Shown here: piece by piece, positions 1 to 7,291 of the stretch
Numbering within the stretch: the stretch's first letter is position 1
Layout: each line of letters starts with the position of its first letter
Assembly (NCBI GenBank): GCA_964579325.1
Contig: CAZOHN010000043.1
Location: 1 to 20,743, forward strand
Length of the DNA: 20,743 bases
Reading direction: 5' to 3'
Source of the DNA: CAZOHN01 sp964579325
GTDB lineage: Bacteria; Pseudomonadota; Alphaproteobacteria; Rhodobacterales; Rhodobacteraceae
The notes under the pieces: generated by a model
Told to the model about the DNA's origin: nothing
What the model saw: the letters and a program-made list of their open reading frames with translations, nothing else
Databases searched by the model: none
Position numbers and translations under genes: made by a program

Positions 1-155
1 TCCCGCTCTGCGCCGAGATGTGCTCGACCAAGGCGCTCCTTGCCGGCGACGGCGACATCATCGCCGAGATCTACAAGGAACGCGTGGTGACGCGCGGATA
101 CGGATCGGGCGCCTGGGGCTGGCGCACCGCCTACGGCGAAACGGTCACGGTGTGA
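1..155 (+). CDS. Formate dehydrogenase FDH3-type beta (Fe-S) subunit, 3' end
   Basis: Only the last 50 codons are present (frame starts at base 3, TGA at 153-155). The peptide contains a ferredoxin-like CAEMCSTKALLAGDGD stretch, followed by IYKERVVTRG and a Trp-rich tail. This is how I recognise the C-terminal part of the electron-transfer beta subunit of membrane-associated formate dehydrogenases in Rhodobacterales. By family knowledge the subunit passes electrons from the Mo-bisMGD catalytic subunit through [4Fe-4S] clusters to the cytochrome b subunit encoded immediately downstream (10-base gap). The rest of the gene and presumably the catalytic subunit lie left of the window. Confidence is limited only by the short fragment. 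Confidence 0.8.
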   Translation, partial: PLCAEMCSTKALLAGDGDIIAEIYKERVVTRGYGSGAWGWRTAYGETVTV

Positions 156-165
156 GGTCGGGGCA

Positions 166-1161
166 ATGAACATCATCTCCCGCCTCCTCGCCCTCGTGGC
201 GATCACGTCCTTCGCCGCGCTTGCGGTTCCCGCAGCGGCCCAGCAGGTCAACCCGACCGGCTCGGCTGTGACGGAGGAGAGCCTCCTGCAGGCGCTCACC
301 GGCAACGGCGAGGTCCAGGGCCGGATCTCCATTCCCGACGATCAGGCCGCGGGCCTGATCAAGCCGGGCAACAAGGGCTGGGCCGAGACGCACACCGGCA
401 CCGTCCGTTCGCTCTCGATCTGGGCGCTCGTCGGCATGCTCGCCGTCCTCGTCCTGTTCTACCTCGTCCGCGGCAAGATCCGCATCGACGCGGGGCCATC
501 GGGCAGGACGATCAAGCGCTTCTCGGGCATCGAGCGCTTCGCCCACTGGCTCATGGCGGTCTCGTTCATCGTTCTGGCCCTGACCGGCCTGAACCTCATC
601 CTCGGCCGCACCATGCTTCTGCCGCTGATCGGCGAGGGTGCCTTCGGGACGCTCAGCGCCTGGGGCAAGCTCGGCCACAACTACATGGGCTGGGCGTTCA
701 TGGTCGGGCTCGCGCTGGCGTTCCTCCTCTGGGTCGCCCGCAATATCCCCCACGGCCGTGACATGACGTGGCTCGCGCAGGGCGGGGGCCTCTTCAAGAA
801 GGGCGTGCACCCACCGGCGGGCAAGTTCAACGCAGGCCAGAAGTTGATCTTCTGGTCGGTCGTCCTCGGCGGCGCGGCACTCTCGTTCACCGGCGTGATG
901 CTGCTCTTCCCCGAACAGGCGGGCAGTCAGGCCGACTGGCAGTTCTACCAGCTGATCCACGGGATCGTGTCGGCAGTTCTCTCGGCCGTCATCCTCGCCC
1001 ACATCTACATCGGGTCCGTTGGCATGGAAGGCGCCTTCGACGCGATGGGCTCGGGCGAGGTCGACCTGAACTGGGCCAAGGAACACCACTCGGTCTGGGT
1101 CGAGGAAGTGAAGGGCGAAACCGCAAGCGCCCCCCGCGGCAAGGCGACACCCGCCGAGTGA
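166..1161 (+). CDS. Formate dehydrogenase cytochrome b (gamma) subunit
   Basis: A 331-residue membrane protein. Residues 1-26 form a Sec signal peptide ending in an Ala-rich VPAAAQQ site, followed by a periplasmic stretch of about 55 residues and then transmembrane segments. The first starts near LSIWALVGMLAVLV. The next carry the haem-ligand type histidines of the FdnI/FdoI cytochrome b family: FAHWLMAVSF, LGHNYMGWAF, LIHGIVSAV and LAHIYIGSVG. The family anchors the enzyme and sends formate electrons to quinone through two b haems. The tail GEVDLNWAKEHHSVWVEE is typical of the FDH gamma family. It follows the beta subunit by 10 bases, so both are in one operon, and it ends just before a strong terminator. 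The extra N-terminal signal and linker distinguish it from the shorter E. coli FdnI. Confidence 0.92.
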   Translation: MNIISRLLALVAITSFAALAVPAAAQQVNPTGSAVTEESLLQALTGNGEVQGRISIPDDQAAGLIKPGNKGWAETHTGTVRSLSIWALVGMLAVLVLFYLVRGKIRIDAGPSGRTIKRFSGIERFAHWLMAVSFIVLALTGLNLILGRTMLLPLIGEGAFGTLSAWGKLGHNYMGWAFMVGLALAFLLWVARNIPHGRDMTWLAQGGGLFKKGVHPPAGKFNAGQKLIFWSVVLGGAALSFTGVMLLFPEQAGSQADWQFYQLIHGIVSAVLSAVILAHIYIGSVGMEGAFDAMGSGEVDLNWAKEHHSVWVEEVKGETASAPRGKATPAE

Positions 1162-1193
1162 TCGGACGGGCGTGACGGGGGTGGGATGAAGGG

Positions 1194-1223
1194 AAAGGCC
1201 CTGCGCCCGGCGCGGGGCCTTTT
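1194..1223 (+). terminator. Rho-independent terminator after the formate dehydrogenase operon
   Basis: AAAGGCCC (1194-1201) pairs perfectly with GGGCCTTT (1215-1222). Inside it a T-G wobble and a GCGC/GCGC stem close on a CCG loop, giving about 13 paired positions, followed by a short T run (TTTTC). It lies 32 bases after the cytochrome b stop and 18 bases before the Mrp gene, so it most likely ends the formate dehydrogenase transcript and separates the Mrp gene from it. Confidence 0.85.
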
Positions 1224-1241
1224 CAATCCAGGGGCAAGTCG

Positions 1242-2324
1242 ATGACCGAGGCGGAACAGATCGAGGCGGCGAAGGCGGCGCTGGCAGGCTTGACCCTGCC
1301 CGATGGCGTTCCGCTGGCCCAGTCCGGCCGGCTGGTCGGCCCGGTGCTGTCCGCCGGACGCCTGTCGGCCGCGATCACCGTCGCGCCCGGAGAGGCCACC
1401 GGCCTCGCAGCGCTGCGCGATGCGGCCGAGGCGGCCCTGCGCGCGCTTCCCGGCGGAGAGGGCGCGCTCGTCGCCCTGACGGCCGAACGCACCGACCCGC
1501 CCGCGATCCGCCCCGCCACGCCCCGGCGCCTCGAGGTCCTGCCCGGTGTGGCCCATGTCGTCGCGGTGGCCTCGGGCAAGGGCGGTGTCGGCAAGTCCAC
1601 GACGGCGGCGAACCTCGCGCTCGGCCTCAGGGCGCTTGGCCTCAAGGTGGGCCTCCTCGATGCCGACATTCACGGCCCCTCGGTGCCGACACTCCTCGGC
1701 CTGCACGGCACGCCCCGCATGGGTGCTGGCCGCAAGCTCCTGCCGATGCAGGCGCACGGGCTTTCCGCCATGTCGATGGGCCTGATGGTCGACCCCGAAA
1801 CCGCGATGGTCTGGCGCGGCCCGATGGTGCAGAGCGCGCTTACCCAGATGCTCACCGAGGTGGACTGGGGCACGCTCGATGTTCTCGTGGTCGACATGCC
1901 GCCCGGCACCGGCGACGCCCAGCTTGCCCTCGCACAAGGCGCGCGGCTCTCGGGCGCGGTGATCGTCTCCACGCCGCAGGACCTTGCGCTGATCGACGCG
2001 CGGCGGGGGGTGGCGATGTTCCGCAAGGTGAACGTGCCCATTCTCGGCATCGTCGAGAACATGGCGCATTTCCTCTGCCCCGACTGCGGCGGACGACACG
2101 CGATCTTCGGCGAGGGCGGGGCCGAGGCCGAAGCGGCGCGCCTCGGCGTGCCCTTCCTCGGTGCCGTGCCGCTGACGATGGACCTGCGCCTCGCCTCCGA
2201 CACCGGCATGCCGATCACGGCCCGCGACCCGGAAGGACCGCTCGGCCGGATCTATGTCGCGATGGCCCGGACACTATGGGGGGCGATTGCGGCACCAAGG
2301 ACAGTGGCCGAAGCCGCAAGCTGA
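1242..2324 (+). CDS. apbC: Mrp/ApbC (NBP35) family Fe-S cluster carrier ATPase
   Basis: A 360-residue P-loop NTPase. Residues 1-90 are an N-terminal MIP18/DUF59-like domain. The deviant Walker A VASGKGGVGKSTTAANLA follows at about residue 110, then the LLDADIHGPSVPTLLG switch region and the Walker B-like VLVVDMPPGTGDAQLAL. Near the C-terminus FLCPDCGGRH supplies the CxxC pair used for bridging [4Fe-4S] binding between subunits of the dimer. Proteins of this family assemble and hand over Fe-S clusters in the cytosol. The start ATG has an AGGGG ribosome site 6-7 bases upstream. Its position next to a multi-cluster formate dehydrogenase suggests it may help mature Fe-S proteins there, but the family is general, so this is inference. 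Confidence 0.93.
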   Translation: MTEAEQIEAAKAALAGLTLPDGVPLAQSGRLVGPVLSAGRLSAAITVAPGEATGLAALRDAAEAALRALPGGEGALVALTAERTDPPAIRPATPRRLEVLPGVAHVVAVASGKGGVGKSTTAANLALGLRALGLKVGLLDADIHGPSVPTLLGLHGTPRMGAGRKLLPMQAHGLSAMSMGLMVDPETAMVWRGPMVQSALTQMLTEVDWGTLDVLVVDMPPGTGDAQLALAQGARLSGAVIVSTPQDLALIDARRGVAMFRKVNVPILGIVENMAHFLCPDCGGRHAIFGEGGAEAEAARLGVPFLGAVPLTMDLRLASDTGMPITARDPEGPLGRIYVAMARTLWGAIAAPRTVAEAAS

Positions 2325-2357
2325 TGATAGATTGAGCAAAACGGGAGGGAACGGAAA

Positions 2358-2513
2358 ATGAAGGCATTTCTTGCATCAGTGGTTGTCGCGATCGCGGTAA
2401 CGGTGGGGGCGGCCTATGTGCTGGACGCCAACTACCAGATGTCGGCACCCGACAAGTTCACGACCGAAGGCGCGCGCATCACCAGCCCCGGCGACAACCT
2501 CGTGCAGTTCTGA
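2358..2513 (+). CDS. Small single-helix membrane or secreted peptide, 51 aa
   Basis: A short gene with an excellent ribosome site (GGGAGGGAACGGAAA before ATG). It encodes 51 residues: an N-terminal hydrophobic helix (MKAFLASVVVAIAVTVGAAYV) and a polar tail of about 29 residues, ending SPGDNLVQF. It may be a signal-anchor or a cleaved signal; I see no lipobox or cysteine. It sits 33 bases after the Mrp gene and 6 bases before the WD40-cytochrome gene, so it is probably co-transcribed with the latter. I do not recognise a named family. Similar tiny helix-plus-tail peptides are common as unannotated genes in alphaproteobacteria. Function unknown. Confidence 0.7.
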   Translation: MKAFLASVVVAIAVTVGAAYVLDANYQMSAPDKFTTEGARITSPGDNLVQF

Positions 2514-2519
2514 TCTGCC

Positions 2520-3719
2520 ATGCGGGCGCTTGCCGTCCTGCTTTGCCTCGCTGCCGGCGCTGCGGGGGCGCAGGATCTGCGCGGTCATGGCGGCCCCGTC
2601 CGGGCGCTCGCCCTCGGGGACGGCAAGGTCTATTCCGGGTCCTTCGACACCCGCGCCATCGTCTGGGACGGCACCGTCGCCCTTCAGATCACGCGGGCGC
2701 ATGACGGCGCGGTCACGGCCGTGCAACCCTTGGCCGGGGGCGGGTTCGCCTCGGGCGGGCAGGATGGTCGCGTGGCGATCTGGGGCGCGGGACCCGAACC
2801 GCTTCGGCTCGAACAATGGCACCAGATGCCCGTCGGCGCGCTCGCAGTCTGGCGGGACGGGGTGGCCTCCGGCGGCTGGGACGGCAACATCGTGCTCTGG
2901 GATGGCTCGGGCGGCGCGGTGACGATCGAGGGCGCGCATCAGGGCCAGATCGTCGGGCTCGTCGCCTTTCAGGGCGGGCTCGCCAGCGCCGGGGCCGATG
3001 CCACCCTCAAGCTCTGGCGCGGCGAGACCGCCGAGACGATCCCGCTCCCCGCCGCGCCGGGTGCGCTCGCCACCGATGGCGCGGCGCTGTTCCTCGCCGG
3101 AACCGATGGCGTGCTGCGGCGCATCGCGCCGGGCGGGGAGGGGGCCGAGGCTGCCCTGTCGGACCGTCCTCTGTTGGCCGTGGCCGCCGGGGCGGGTCTC
3201 GTTGCTGCCTCCGCGCTCGATGGCCGGGTCTGGGTGCTCGACGCCGCGACGCTCGAGGCGCGCGAGGTCATCCCCTCCGGACAGCGCCCGGTCTGGGCCC
3301 TGGCGCTCACGCCCGACGAACTCCTCACCGGCGGGGCCGATGGCCTGATCCGCCGCTGGACCCATGCCGGCGCGCCGCTCGGCCTCGGCGCCACGCCCGA
3401 ACCGACGCTGACCGACTCGCGCGGGGCCGAGGTGTTCCGCGCCTGCTCGGTCTGCCACACGCTCGCGCTCGACGACCTGCCGCGCGCGGGGCCGACGCTG
3501 CACGGCATCTTCGGGCGCAGGATCGGCACCGCCGAGGGCTATGACTACTCCCCCGCCCTGAAGTCGCTCGACATCACATGGTCGCCCGAAACCGTGGCCG
3601 CGCTCTTCGAGTTCGGGCCCGAAGCCTATACCCCGGGCAGCCGGATGCCCGAGCAGCGCCTTCCTGACCCCGAGGACCGGGCGGCCCTGATCGACTTTCT
3701 GAACGAGCAGACCCGATAG
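2520..3719 (+). CDS. Secreted WD40 beta-propeller fused to C-terminal c-type cytochrome
   Basis: A 399-residue protein with a Sec signal peptide (about residues 1-18, ending AAGAQ). Residues 20-290 contain repeated WD40-type blades, shown by recurring strands such as ASGGQDGRVAIWG, ASGGWDGNIVLWD, ASAGADATLKLWR and LTGGADGLIRRWT. Residues about 295-399 are a class I cytochrome c domain. Its haem site is CSVCH at 309-313, with GPTLHGIFGRRIG after it and a probable axial Met376 in PGSRMPEQ. It is thus a periplasmic haem protein with a propeller that probably docks a partner. By analogy, WD40-haem proteins mediate protein contacts in periplasmic electron transfer. The partner is unknown; the neighbouring formate dehydrogenase is one candidate. 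It starts 6 bases after the 51-residue peptide gene. Confidence 0.85.
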   Translation: MRALAVLLCLAAGAAGAQDLRGHGGPVRALALGDGKVYSGSFDTRAIVWDGTVALQITRAHDGAVTAVQPLAGGGFASGGQDGRVAIWGAGPEPLRLEQWHQMPVGALAVWRDGVASGGWDGNIVLWDGSGGAVTIEGAHQGQIVGLVAFQGGLASAGADATLKLWRGETAETIPLPAAPGALATDGAALFLAGTDGVLRRIAPGGEGAEAALSDRPLLAVAAGAGLVAASALDGRVWVLDAATLEAREVIPSGQRPVWALALTPDELLTGGADGLIRRWTHAGAPLGLGATPEPTLTDSRGAEVFRACSVCHTLALDDLPRAGPTLHGIFGRRIGTAEGYDYSPALKSLDITWSPETVAALFEFGPEAYTPGSRMPEQRLPDPEDRAALIDFLNEQTR

Positions 3720-3788
3720 GTGGCGTTCCCGCAACCTGAGGGCCAGGGTGGAATGGACAGCAACGCGCGAGGCTACTATTTCCCCGTC

Positions 3789-4028
3789 ATGGACAAAGCT
3801 GCACATTGGGACGATGAACTCGACGCTTCCGGACTGCTCTGCCCGCTTCCGGTGCTCAAGGCGCGCAAACGGCTCAAGGGCATGGCGCCCGGGAGTATTC
3901 TGCGACTGATCGCGACCGATCCGGCAGCTGTGGTGGACGTCCCTCACTTCTGCGTAGAATCAGGGTATGAACTGGTGGCCTCGGAGGACAAGGCGGACGC
4001 GCAGGTCTATCTGATCAGGCGTGTGTAG
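3789..4028 (+). CDS. TusA-family sulfur carrier protein
   Basis: About 79 residues. The core is LDASGLLCPLPVLKARK, in which the Cys-Pro is the persulfide-carrying site of TusA/SirA-like proteins, followed by the typical ending strand region (VDVPHFCVESGYELV). TusA relays sulfur in tRNA thiolation and, in E. coli, influences molybdenum cofactor synthesis. Here it is convergent with, and 4 bases from, the moeA end of a Mo-cofactor operon, so a role in supplying sulfur for cofactor sulfuration by FdhD is a reasonable inference. Start choice: ATG 3789 gives the usual family length. ATG 3753 (AGGGTGG just upstream, 91 residues) and GTG 3720 are alternatives in frame. A TACTAT -10-like box at 3774-3779 hints at its own promoter. 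Confidence 0.85.
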   Translation: MDKAAHWDDELDASGLLCPLPVLKARKRLKGMAPGSILRLIATDPAAVVDVPHFCVESGYELVASEDKADAQVYLIRRV

Positions 4029-4032
4029 GTCG

Positions 4033-6141
4033 TCAGAGGCCGAAGCTCGAGTATGGCAAGTAGCGGACAGGCGTGCCGGGGGTGATCTCGGCGGCGCCAT
4101 CCGGAAGTTCGACGAGGCCAGTAGCCCAGGCAAGCCCGGAGATGCGGCCCGATCCTTCCGAACTGAACACCTCTGCAGCCCCTTCGGCTGTCAGCTTGGC
4201 GCGTAGATACTCTCTTCGGCCCGCCTTCTTCGATTTCCAGAACGCGGCGGGAACGGTGAAACCTTGCGGTTCCGTCCAGGGAGCGCCTGAGAGGGCGAGA
4301 ACGGCGGGGCGTGCAAAGACCAGCGCACAGACAAAGGCGGCGACGGGGTTGCCAGGCAAACCCATGATCGGAACGCCTTGCCAGAGACCGAGGGCCAGCG
4401 GCCTGCCTGGCTTCATGGCGACGCGCCAGGCGTGAAGCTCGCCACTTCTTCGCAGTATGCGGCTCACATGGTCCTCGTCGCCTGCCGAGGCGCCGCCCGT
4501 CGACAAAATCAGGTCTGCCCGTTTCGCTCCCGAAGAGAGCCTGTTCCGGATCGTTCGCGCATCATCCGGGGCGTGCCCGAGATCGATCGCCTCGCAGCCC
4601 CAGCGAGCGGAAAGCGCCAGCAGCATCGGGCGGTTGGCATCATAGGTACTGCTCGCGGGCGCGGGTAGAGAAGGGTCAGGCTCGATCTCGTCCCCGGTAG
4701 AGAGCACCGCGAGGCGAAGTCGGCGACGTACGGTCACCACCGCAACGCCAGTCGCGGCAAGAAGTGCGAGATCAGCGGGCGCGAGCTGCCGTCCTGCAGT
4801 GAAGAGCGCCGCGCCTGCTTCGACGTCCTCGCCAGCCTTGCGGGTGTTGATGCCGCGCTTCACCGGCCCGTCGAAGGCCACAGCCGCCCCGTCCGTGGCG
4901 CAGTCCTCCTCCAGCACGACCGTATCGACGCCCTCTGGCAAGAGCGCGCCCGTCAGGATGCGGATTGCCTGACCGGCAGGGACGGCGGCGGGGTAGGGGA
5001 CTCCCGCTGCGGCCCGACCCGAAACGACCGGCAACCGCACGACGCCCGCGCCGGTCGCGGATTGCGCGAAGCCGTAGCCGTCGACGGCGGCGTTGGCCGC
5101 CGGCGGGTTCGCCCGGCGGGCCTGCACGGGCGCAGCGAGGACCCGCCCGTCGGCGCGTGCGGTCTGCAACGTCTCGGTGCCGTCCACCGAAATCAGGGCA
5201 GAGCGGAGCAGCGAAAGGGCCTGATCTACAGGCACCCACGACACGCCCTGCGGCATCGCAAAGCAATCGTTGCGCAGACGTGGCGGGGTGAGGGGCGCGG
5301 AGCCGAACCCCTCGACCCCAAGCCCGAAAATCCAGCCCTCCTCGGCGCGCGCCGCCGGCGGCACGGCGTCTATGGCATCGCTCAGACGCCCCTCGGCCGC
5401 CAGCGTGGCGATCGCTCGTGCCAGAACCCGGACCTGCACAGCGTCCTTGATGTCGTCGGGCCGAAGATCGGCCTTGACCCGGTCGGCCAGCAACGACGGC
5501 CAGACCTCGACCAGCGCCACGGGCCGATCGAGCGCCTCGAAGGGCCAGACCGCAATCTGCCCCGGCAAACGCGCCCGAAGTCGCGCCAACGCTGCCATAC
5601 CGGTCATCGCCTGCCCGCCGACCGCACCCGCTCCGCCCATCTGCCAGAGCGAGAACGCGCCCTTAGCGTGCATTTCGGCAAGGCGGCGCTCGGGCATCCC
5701 GTGGCCTTCCCGGTCACGGCCCTTCCGAGGCAGCCCGGGAACCTGGGCCTTGCCACCGTTGAACCAGAACGGGCCCGTCCCGGCAAAGCGCGCGTTGAGG
5801 CGCCCCGCAAGGGCGAAGCGGTCGCCGCCCGAGGGCGGCAGTTCGGACGCGAAGTAGTCCCACACTGCGAGGGGATCGGCCCGCCCGACAACACGCTCGG
5901 CGAAGCCTGCGGGATAGCCGAAAGGGAAGTCGAACCCCACAAGCACGCGCCGACCGGCGGCAAGTTCCTCTTCAATCCTGTCAAAAAGCCATGCTTCGGC
6001 GACGGCGCGGCTTCGCAGATAAACAGGCTCTCCGACCAGGTTACCCCGCGCCACGCAGGCCCAGATCGCGTCCTTTTTGGGAGTTGCGCCCCTGTCGTCC
6101 GCCGCCGACCAATCGACGATCAGGATCGTGTCGAAGGTCAC
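4033..6141 (-). CDS. moeA: MoeA molybdenum insertase with an extra N-terminal domain (fusion)
   Basis: One uninterrupted 702-residue frame. Residues about 285-702 are MoeA, which inserts molybdate into adenylated molybdopterin. Its motifs run in order: NPPAANAAVDGYGFA (about 345-359), ILTGALLPEGVDTVVLEED (395-413), VLSTGDEI (479-486), STYDANRPMLLAL (498-510), STGGASAGDEDHV (547-559), AMKPGRPLALG (575-585) and GLPGNPVAAF (594-603). Residues 1-280 are a separate domain not found in E. coli MoeA. It begins IVDWSAAD and contains VGFDFPFGYP (68-77) and VEVWPSLLAD (211-220), an acidic pattern that recalls the RNase H-like DUF429 group. The common SAMDGYA motif reads AAVDGYG here. The start ATG overlaps the mobB stop by 4 bases (ATGA), so translation is coupled. 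The function of the N-terminal domain is unknown to me. Confidence 0.9.
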   Translation of the reverse strand: MTFDTILIVDWSAADDRGATPKKDAIWACVARGNLVGEPVYLRSRAVAEAWLFDRIEEELAAGRRVLVGFDFPFGYPAGFAERVVGRADPLAVWDYFASELPPSGGDRFALAGRLNARFAGTGPFWFNGGKAQVPGLPRKGRDREGHGMPERRLAEMHAKGAFSLWQMGGAGAVGGQAMTGMAALARLRARLPGQIAVWPFEALDRPVALVEVWPSLLADRVKADLRPDDIKDAVQVRVLARAIATLAAEGRLSDAIDAVPPAARAEEGWIFGLGVEGFGSAPLTPPRLRNDCFAMPQGVSWVPVDQALSLLRSALISVDGTETLQTARADGRVLAAPVQARRANPPAANAAVDGYGFAQSATGAGVVRLPVVSGRAAAGVPYPAAVPAGQAIRILTGALLPEGVDTVVLEEDCATDGAAVAFDGPVKRGINTRKAGEDVEAGAALFTAGRQLAPADLALLAATGVAVVTVRRRLRLAVLSTGDEIEPDPSLPAPASSTYDANRPMLLALSARWGCEAIDLGHAPDDARTIRNRLSSGAKRADLILSTGGASAGDEDHVSRILRRSGELHAWRVAMKPGRPLALGLWQGVPIMGLPGNPVAAFVCALVFARPAVLALSGAPWTEPQGFTVPAAFWKSKKAGRREYLRAKLTAEGAAEVFSSEGSGRISGLAWATGLVELPDGAAEITPGTPVRYLPYSSFGL

Positions 6142-6629
6142 AGCCCCACCTCGCGGGCGATGAAATCGGCGATGCCGGCGGTATCGTCGAGGTCGAGTAC
6201 GGGGACCGGCGCCGTGACGGGCGTGTCCGCCGCGACGGCCCGGATCGTGGGGTTTTCCAGGGCGATGAGCCCACGCCGTGAGGTCGACCGATAGGCTTCG
6301 ATCTTGGGATGCTCGGCAAGCTTGTAGCCCTCGATCAGCACGAGATCGACCGGCGCCAGCCCTGCCAACACCTCTGCCAGCGACGGCTCGGGCGCTCCGC
6401 GCAATTCGGTCATCACGGCCCAGCGGACCGGCGAGACCAGCGCCACCTGCGCCGCGCCGGCAACCCTGTGGGCGAAGGAATCCGTCCCGTCCCGGTCCAC
6501 CTCGGCCGAATGATGCGCGTGCTTGACCGTCGAGACGATCACCCCACGGCCCGTGAATTCGGCCACCAGCCGCCGCATCAGGTGCGTCTTGCCGGTGTTC
6601 TTCCAGCCGGTGACGCCATATATCCTCAA
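6138..6629 (-). CDS. mobB: Molybdopterin-guanine dinucleotide biosynthesis adaptor MobB
   Basis: 163 residues with an N-terminal Walker A GWKNTGKT (residues 8-15) straight after the first strand MRIYGVT, then STVKHAHHSAEVDRDGTDSF, in which His and Asp residues follow the MobB pattern. LVLIEGYKLAEHPKIEAYR matches the family's second nucleotide-site region. MobB is a GTP-binding helper of MobA in making the guanine dinucleotide form of the molybdenum cofactor, which formate dehydrogenases need. ATGA overlaps join it to mobA upstream (6626-6629) and to the moeA fusion downstream (6138-6141), so the three genes are translationally coupled. Length is normal for the family. Confidence 0.93.
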   Translation of the reverse strand: MRIYGVTGWKNTGKTHLMRRLVAEFTGRGVIVSTVKHAHHSAEVDRDGTDSFAHRVAGAAQVALVSPVRWAVMTELRGAPEPSLAEVLAGLAPVDLVLIEGYKLAEHPKIEAYRSTSRRGLIALENPTIRAVAADTPVTAPVPVLDLDDTAGIADFIAREVGL

Positions 6630-7228
6630 ACCCCAGCCCCCAGAATCCGTTCGGCCTCGGCCAGATCCTCGGGGGTGTTCACGTTGAAGAACGGATCGAA
6701 GGACGTCGTCTCGAACAGGACCGTCGCCGCGCCGTGCCCGTCGGTCCAGCGCACGATCTTGCGCAGACCCCCTTCCAGCGCCTCCTTCAGGTCGCCGCGC
6801 AGTGCCACCGGCCAGAGGCCGAAGGTCGGGTGCCGCTCCGACCCCTCGGCCCCCGGTGTCGCGGCAAGGGCCAGGTCGGCCCCCGATGCAACCAGTCGGG
6901 CGACGAAATCGCCTGGGAAGAACGGCGTGTCGGCCGCCGCGGTCGCGATGTGGGTGTACCCGTTTGCCGCCCCGTGCTCCATTCCGGCGAGCACCCCGGC
7001 CAAGGGACCGGGGAAATCGGGAAGCGGGTCCGACAGGACCGGCAATCCGAACCCGGCGAACCGCGTCGGATCGCCGTTGGCATTCAGCGCAAGCGCATCC
7101 ACCTGCGGCCCAAGCCGTTCGATGACATGGTCCAGAAGGCGTGCGGTTCCAAGCATGTGCAACCCCTTGTCACCTCCGCCCATGCGCGTTGCCCGCCCAC
7201 CGGCAAGGATCAGGCCCAGTATCTTCAC
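6626..7228 (-). CDS. mobA: Molybdenum cofactor guanylyltransferase MobA
   Basis: About 200 residues. The N-terminus LILAGGRATRMGGGDKGL is the nucleotide-binding signature of MobA, and AAADTPFFPGDFV supplies the DxPFF-type motif. FFNVNTPEDLAEAE is the conserved C-terminal segment. MobA transfers GMP from GTP to Mo-molybdopterin in the cytosol, giving the bis-MGD cofactor of formate dehydrogenase. I chose GTG 7228 because a GGGAGG ribosome site lies 6 bases upstream; a GTG at 7246 would extend the protein by six residues and lose this site. It follows fdhD by 63 bases and overlaps mobB by 4 bases. Confidence 0.93.
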   Translation of the reverse strand: MKILGLILAGGRATRMGGGDKGLHMLGTARLLDHVIERLGPQVDALALNANGDPTRFAGFGLPVLSDPLPDFPGPLAGVLAGMEHGAANGYTHIATAAADTPFFPGDFVARLVASGADLALAATPGAEGSERHPTFGLWPVALRGDLKEALEGGLRKIVRWTDGHGAATVLFETTSFDPFFNVNTPEDLAEAERILGAGV

Positions 7229-7291
7229 ACCGGGCCTCCCACCCACGTGGACGTGGTCCCGCGGTCGCTGGGTGGTGTCGGCGCGCCGTGG

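Noticed and set aside
145..1089. Long minus-strand open frame opposite the cytochrome b subunit
   Set aside because: Low-complexity, charged composition caused by high GC on the antisense strand; the plus-strand gene has clear motifs and membrane segments.
2376..3947. 523-codon minus-strand frame opposite the WD40-cytochrome gene
   Set aside because: Antisense shadow of a real gene; no domain, no ribosome site and an Arg/Gly/His-rich translation.
5062..6294. Long plus-strand frame opposite the MoeA fusion
   Set aside because: It spans the ATGA-coupled mobB/moeA junction, has no recognisable motif, and the minus strand encodes well-conserved families throughout.
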